A stretch of DNA of 64,000 nt from Schistosoma haematobium (Eukaryota > Platyhelminthes > Trematoda > Strigeidida > Schistosomatidae): positions 3,416,152-3,480,151 of the forward strand of contig NC_067197.1 in NCBI RefSeq assembly GCF_000699445.3. Reading direction: 5' to 3'. Under the pieces are notes generated by a model. That model saw nothing but the letters and a program-made list of their open reading frames with translations. It did no database searches and had not been told where the DNA came from. The stretch's first letter is position 1; every line of letters starts with the position of its first letter. Position numbers and translations under genes: made by a program. Below are positions 58,885 to 64,000 of this stretch, piece by piece.

Positions 58885-59088
58885 CGTCAACCTCAAGTAT
58901 GGAATATGATATCACCGGAAGCAAGAGATTTAGTATCACGTTTATTAGAAGTGGATCCAACACAGAGATTAACAATTGAAGAAGCTTTACGTCATCCATG
59001 GATTAGTCAAAAAGCTCGTGCATCTAAAACACATCTACATGAAACAGTTGAAGAAATGAGGCGTTTTAATGCTAGGCGCAAACTTAAG
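58885..59088 (+). CDS. CASK: CASK exon 7: end of kinase domain and CaM-binding region
   Basis: Acceptor TTTTTTTTATAG, donor GTAATT. 68 codons: [40 protein letters not shown], then [16 protein letters not shown]. The last stretch is the regulatory helix equivalent of CASK, which binds Ca2+/calmodulin. The remaining exons (L27 pair, PDZ, SH3, guanylate kinase) were not found in 59089-64000. Confidence 0.97.
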
Positions 59089-59744
59089 GTAATTTTATTC
59101 TGTATTTTGTGTACGATTTTTTTTACCTGTCACTTAAAAACATATACGATTCTGGATGGTGGAAAACATAAAAATAATTTGAAACTTGACGCTAATATAT
59201 TTGTTCAGATAGTTACAGTTCATTACAATAGATCCATGGTTTACAGTGATTGAAGTAAATTCTTACATTGTTCGCTCTCGTTTTCGACCATAGAGCCTAT
59301 GTACACCATTGGTTTCAAATCCGTGGTTCTTCCATCTTGACCAATCTGATCTGTGAACTTAAAATATACATTCCCTTGTCTAATTTTTGTAAAAACACTC
59401 CACATCACTTGAATACCATGAATTGAACTCACCCGATAAAAGGTTTAAATGAGCTGTGGTATACGAGCACTTAGACAGGGTGTTATGTCTTTGGGACAGC
59501 TGGCCAATATCACGCGCCAAATCAACAATCAAAATTCTGATTCTGATTTGGTACATTTTGCGTCTCCTTTTTCCTCGATAGCCTGGTGTGTTCAAACTCA
59601 CCAATCACACTCCCGACAAGAACTGTTAATCTTGAGCCAACAGCTAAGTTCTAATAAGTTCATCACAAGCTTCTCTCTATGTCCTACCTTAAATTTAAAA
59701 GTCAACAACCAGTTTCCACTATAATTATTTATATATATTTTTAT
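59089..59744 (+). other. CASK: CASK intron after exon 7, left part
   Basis: 59288-59340 shares a short block with 45195-45240. No exon with L27 similarity is seen. Confidence 0.4.
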
Positions 59745-60735
59745 ATAAAGACATACAGGAACGTATCACATCACGAACTGAAAAGTACCAAATATACCTG
59801 AACAAGCCAAAAGTGGCTCTGAATGGGAGAAAGAGTGAGTAATGGACTGATAACAAATTAAGAATAGTAAGTCGTATGACTGTAGCTAATGTGTCAACAA
59901 AAAACTTATAATAAACGGAATACATAGACACAGTAATCTTATTACTCAATAATTATACGTTAAGAATATGTGTAATAATAGTGTATCAGGAGCCTCAGCA
60001 GCAGTAGTTCTCAACATACACAAAGGGTAAAGCAAGATTCTCCGTTACCACACAGCATGCAGCCATTACATATCTGGGAAGCATCATTGATGAACACGGT
60101 GGATTTGATACATGCGCGGATCGGCAAAGCAAGAGCAACATATTTACAACTAAAGAACATCTGAAACTCAAAACAACTATCAAACAACACCAAAGTCAGA
60201 ATTCTCAATACAAATGTCAACACAGTTCTACTTTAGGGGTGAGAACTTGGAGAACTACGAAAGTCATCATTCAGAAGATGCAAGTGTTTATTAACAGTTG
60301 TCCACGCAAAATACTTTGAATCCGTTGGCCAAACACTATCAGCAAAAACCTACTGTAGGAGAGAACAAACCAGATCCCAGTGGAAGAAGAAATCAGGAAG
60401 AAGCGATGGAAGTGGATAGAACACACAATAAGGAAAGCATCCAATTGCGTCACAAGGCAATTCCTCACTTGGTGTCCTCAAGGCCAATAGAAGAGAGGAA
60501 GACCAAAGTACACATTACGACGAGAAATGGAAACAGAAATGTGAAAAATGAACACAAAATTGACATATCCGAAAAAGGAGGCTCAGGACAGAGTGGGTTG
60601 GAGAATGGTAGTCGGCGTCCTATGCTCCATTGGGAGTAACAGGAGTAAGTAAGTAAGTAATAATCGTGTATAGGTTAGTTTCGAGAGTTACCATTCTGTC
60701 AATCGTCGTTCTGATATAACATTAAGGAAAATAGA
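59745..60735. repeat. Dispersed repeat, copy 2, split by an RTE insertion
   Basis: Left part 59745-59986 and right part 60672-60735 correspond to the repeat at 42801-43200. The RTE fragment 59987-60660 lies between. Confidence 0.6.
59987..60660 (+). mobile_element. RTE 3' fragment, 5'-truncated
   Basis: Decayed frames match the RTE copy from the [13 protein letters not shown] region to the end: [43 protein letters not shown] and [10 protein letters not shown], ending in the (TAAG)n tail. Candidate target duplication TAATAGTGTAT (59976-59986) and TAATCGTGTAT (60661-60671), one mismatch. Confidence 0.85.
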
Positions 60736-60934
60736 GTATTCACATCCGGTCGAACACTAATCCATTTATTTTAATCCTAATTAACATTACTGATCCGAAG
60801 TAAATGTCCATTAAATGAGTTATTAACAACAAAAAATATACAAAGACGTAAGGTATCATTGTCTTGAATAATTCTACGATAATATCTGTCCTGTTATTGG
60901 TCTTGTGAATTTTGTTTTCAAATTTTATTCTCTA

Positions 60935-61065
60935 GGATAACATTTTTCGTTTTGTAAAGTTGCGTTTTTTTTAATATTTAGCGTTTCTTTGGCCTTATAC
61001 CCAACCCTCATCCTTTATCCGGGCTTGGGAACGGCAGTAACCTAAGAGAGGCTCCAGACAAAATT
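60935..61065 (-). mobile_element. RTE leader fragment
   Basis: Minus strand reads GGTTACTGCCGTTCCCAAGC, then CGGATAAAGGATGAGGGTTGGG and AAGAAACGCTAAA, matching the leader of the RTE copies at 1497-1563 and 47097-47209. Confidence 0.75.
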
Positions 61066-61494
61066 AGAAAGTTTTGTTACCAGTCTATAAAATAAAATCT
61101 TGAATTAAGTCTTTTTTCCCCCTACAGATTAACTCCTTACTATAAATTCATAAAATAATTATTATTATGAACATTAAATAAATGAAAACAGGAAATGAGA
61201 TTTTCTTTCAAAAAAGAGATGAAGTAGTGAAAAAGAAAAATTGGCAAGGATTAAAAATATATGAGAAAAGGAGTTTATTTTAAAGTCAAGTTTTTAGATT
61301 GTTTAAAGAAGTGAGACAAAAGATGAAATAAATACAATACACTTACATTTGGTTGAGTATTACACAGTTGGATTTAAATCCTTAGTACGTTTAGTACTTA
61401 AATGCTTAACACTGACAATTTCTTAATGGTTTTTAAACTGTCTAGGAATCTCTTAAACTTGAGGCTTAATCAATATCAGTTTAGGGATATGGAG
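61066..61494 (+). other. Unassigned intron DNA
   Basis: AT-rich, no recognised feature. Confidence 0.4.
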
Positions 61495-61715
61495 ATTATT
61501 AGGTTATTAACTGAGATCATGAACCGATTGATGCTAAACCACCATTGAAAACCTGGAAGCACTAGACGGCTGTTTTTTCTCCTGTTGTGGGACTCCTCAG
61601 CAGTACGCATTCATGATCCCGCTCTCAAGATTCGAACTCAGGGCCTTCGGTCTCGCGTGCAAACACTTAACCTCTAGACCACTGAGCCAACGTCCGACGG
61701 TGTGAGCGTGCTTCC
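61495..61715 (-). repeat. Second-family hammerhead SINE
   Basis: Minus strand: head CTCAGTGGTCTAGAGGTTAAG, B box GAGTTCGAATCTTG, ribozyme 61559-61606 with CTGAGGAG and GTC cleavage triplet intact, but the second strand reads GGAGAAAAAACAGCC, two bases longer than GGACGAAACGGCC. Confidence 0.8.
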
Positions 61716-61739
61716 AGGTTATCATGTGTTCACTGGTAA

Positions 61740-62115
61740 CTAGCTTCGTGAGATAATTCTCAGAGTTCTAGTGAGAAATTGTGACCAGTGGAGCTAATCC
61801 ATATCTCGTAGATATGGGTATCTACCTCAGTACAATCGGAGATGGTCGCACGATTTCGTGGATTGGTTGAGGTTAGACATTCACATCGTTGGATGCTGGC
61901 CAGCTCAGTGGTCTAGAGGTTAAATGTTCGCGCGTAAGACTAATATGTCCTGGGTTCGAATCTCGTGAGGCGGAGTCGTGGATGCGCACTTCTCAGAAGT
62001 CCCACAATGGGATTAAACGACCTTTCAGTGCTTCCAGATTTTCCATGGTGGTCTAGCTTCCATTGATTTATGATCTCAACTATTAAAATTACTATCATAT
62101 CCATAAAACCTCATT
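61740..62115 (+). repeat. Second-family SINE with upstream module
   Basis: Upstream module 61740-61900 (TTCTAGTGAGAA...TGACCAGTGGA... to GGTTGAGGTTAGACATTCACATCGTTGGATGCTGGC) matches the inverted 52257-52430. The head with a perfect B box (GGGTTCGAATCTC) is at 61910-61975. Ribozyme strands are lost (TCTCAGAAG, TTAAAC). Tail ends ...ATATCCATAAAACC. Confidence 0.78.
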
Positions 62116-63180
62116 TGATATTTTATAAATGTTGATTTTTAGCTTTACTACAATTCGAATTCATCGGATATATGATTCTGTTTTTTTGCTAACATTTTCC
62201 ATTATACTCCTTTTCTGTTTCTTAAAGTTATGGTGAATATCACTCGGTATCGTTGCCTACTTCATTTCATAGATGTTTTCCACATCATTGAATATTTAAC
62301 AAATTAGTCAAAGAAAGCTTTACAGCTTCAAACATTTCTCTTTTTTGTAAATTTAATAATTTTAAAAATTTATATTTTCATTGGTAACAATTTAAATGTA
62401 TGCCCGGTGTTATAATCTCTTTCTTCTTACGGTTATGTCCCAGCTATTCCTATTGCTTAGTATTCTCGGACACCGATTCACTCAACAAGACCCCAAATCA
62501 GAACACGGTTGAACAGGAAAGAGATTATATTCCAAATAACAAGGTTAGATGGAAGTAAGATGCAAGCCAGAAGCCCAATAGAGAAAACGTCAGTATATTT
62601 ATAGTTTTTTGCATGAGAAGATTCTAGAGTATTCTCCAACTATCGACTAGTGCTGATTGGATAAGAATTAACCAATCAGCGTGCACCAAAGCAATCGTGA
62701 ATTGAGCATGCTTTAATCCGGTGTGTCCCGCTAACACCCGGTTTTTGTATTTTCTTTTTTGATCCCATTTTTCAATCATTCCGTCTTGTCCAATTAAATG
62801 TTTTACATTCGTTATAATTGGTTATTTATTTATTTATTTTTTAAATTGACGATTTCTTAAATTGGATGAAAATATCGTACAAAGTACAAGTTCTGTTGTT
62901 TCTCACATTGTCATGGGAACAGATAACATGTTCTTGAATATATTGTATCTGGTAGCGTTTCAATTACTTGAAAGCGTTAAAGAGAGCACCATAAAACTTA
63001 TGAACGGTGGCAGCATACTGTCACTATGCGGTACGAGATTCTCATTTCCATAGAGATCAGAAGTCGTATATTAAATTTGTAAGTTGGAGAAATGGCTGTA
63101 GAACACTTAGAGGATCCTTACAGATGATTAGACGAAGGATGTAATTTCATTAGTGTTATTATCTTGTTGATGAAGGACTT
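62116..63180. other. Unassigned DNA
   Basis: AT-rich, small ORF 62862-63053 without recognisable similarity. Confidence 0.35.
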
Positions 63181-63765
63181 CAATGAACACTCAATATCCG
63201 GCCTTCATCTTTTGTAAGTTTATTAAAGGTTAGTGGACCGTCTCCGGAAATTCCATCAATTATTCGTGTAGTTTTTGCATTAAAAAACGGATTGCCATGT
63301 CGTCATGTTTTGGCCTACTGTACACATACTAATGCTGAAGTGAACACAAAAGTGACAGATGGTTACAGTCAGACATCTACCTCACCGGCCTTGCTACTGT
63401 CAATTAAAAAGCATTAAAAATGTATTATATTCCTTGGTAAGGCGTATGTCTGAAGAACGATGTAGTGTTGTTTATAACTCTGTGCATCAAGTGGTTTACG
63501 GAAGGATGGCTCCAACACCGTTGACCTTATCTGCAGCAACTGAGTTTCAGATGGAAGCCTCCACTTCCATGGATATTACAATGCCGTTGATCCAACAAGT
63601 GACAAGTACCAACTACCGAACAAACATCGATTTGCATGCCACATTAAGTAATGACGAAAATGAAATTAATTCTATAAACTCAGAAGAATTTTGTGACTGA
63701 GACAACGACACTGACGAAGATGTCCACGACAACAGACTCTGTGACATGTACAATCTTGCTTAGCA
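63181..63765 (+). pseudogene. SWIM-zinc-finger transposase-like remnant
   Basis: A frame at about 63240-63415 reads VFALKNGLPCRHVLAY, which resembles the second half of a SWIM zinc finger (CxC...CxH) at the C-terminus of Mutator-like transposases and ZSWIM proteins; the first CxC pair is not seen. It ends in a stop, and a second frame (63359-63700, RRMSEERCSVVYNSVHQ...) continues with acidic text to about 63760. Tentative; could be the same family as the fragment at 13055-13290. Confidence 0.42.
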
Positions 63766-64000
63766 CCAAGTGAAACTGCCGATGGAAGCACTTGGATTTT
63801 TTGTCACTGCAATGCAATGTTTCATTTTTTTGTGCATGCGACCTACTCCTACAATTCCATGAATTCCACTAAACCATGTGAGGCGCGATTTACGAACCGA
63901 GCTGGTGCTGTGATTACCGGCTAAGTGAAGATGAGGTTAGACGCATTGTATTAGTGAATGATGGTGAATCAGTTGATGAGGTTGTGAATCTTCATCTACT

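Noticed and set aside
59089..64000. Further CASK exons (L27, PDZ, SH3, guanylate kinase)
   Set aside because: Read in all frames, no stretch matches these domains; they presumably lie beyond the window.

Overview
The window looks like Schistosoma (blood fluke) nuclear DNA. It is AT-rich, has two recognisable intron-containing animal genes, and is packed with repeat types known from schistosomes: RTE and CR1 non-LTR elements, Ty3/gypsy and BEL/Pao LTR elements, and tRNA-derived Sm-alpha-type SINEs carrying (here degenerate) hammerhead ribozyme motifs. The Sm-alpha-type repeats suggest a species near S. mansoni or S. haematobium, but the species is not proven from the sequence.

Layout. From 273 to 7603 on the minus strand lie the first five coding exons (401 codons) of the chaperonin subunit CCT1 (TCP-1 alpha); its 3' end is outside the window. 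An RTE copy with a perfect 12-bp target-site duplication sits in its third intron. From 7.6 to 13 kb is mostly unassigned AT-rich DNA plus an internally deleted non-LTR element on the minus strand (10.1-12.4 kb). From 13.96 to 17.94 kb lies a CR1-type element with an intact PHD-finger ORF1 and a broken EN/RT ORF2. From 18 to 24.7 kb only small SINE, RTE and RT fragments are seen.

From 24.68 to 38.88 kb is an LTR-retrotransposon complex. Gypsy element 1 (24682-29626) has two LTRs that read as identical, yet its pol is broken. Gypsy element 2 (30173-38880) is older and was split in its protease by a BEL/Pao element (31334-35960). The BEL element is the most striking feature: its protease and RT have been replaced by the N-terminal half of a host actin (34112-34698, about residues 4-200), joined in the same frame to gag upstream and to RNase H-integrase downstream. 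Its LTRs differ by one base in 685, so this actin-carrying, RT-less element moved recently, although the actin itself is strongly diverged.

From 40213 to at least 59088 on the plus strand are the exons of the CaM-kinase-like domain of CASK (Ca2+/calmodulin-dependent serine protein kinase, a MAGUK scaffold), including a candidate in-frame 57-nt exon in the activation segment. The L27, PDZ, SH3 and guanylate-kinase exons are not seen and should lie further downstream. The CASK introns are loaded with SINEs, RTE fragments, a second dispersed repeat and microsatellites. The last 4 kb hold remnants of a SWIM-type transposase-like sequence.

The two host genes are unrelated in function and point away from each other, 32 kb apart. 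The rest is best read as layers of transposon insertion, with several insertions datable relative to each other by nesting and by target-site duplications.
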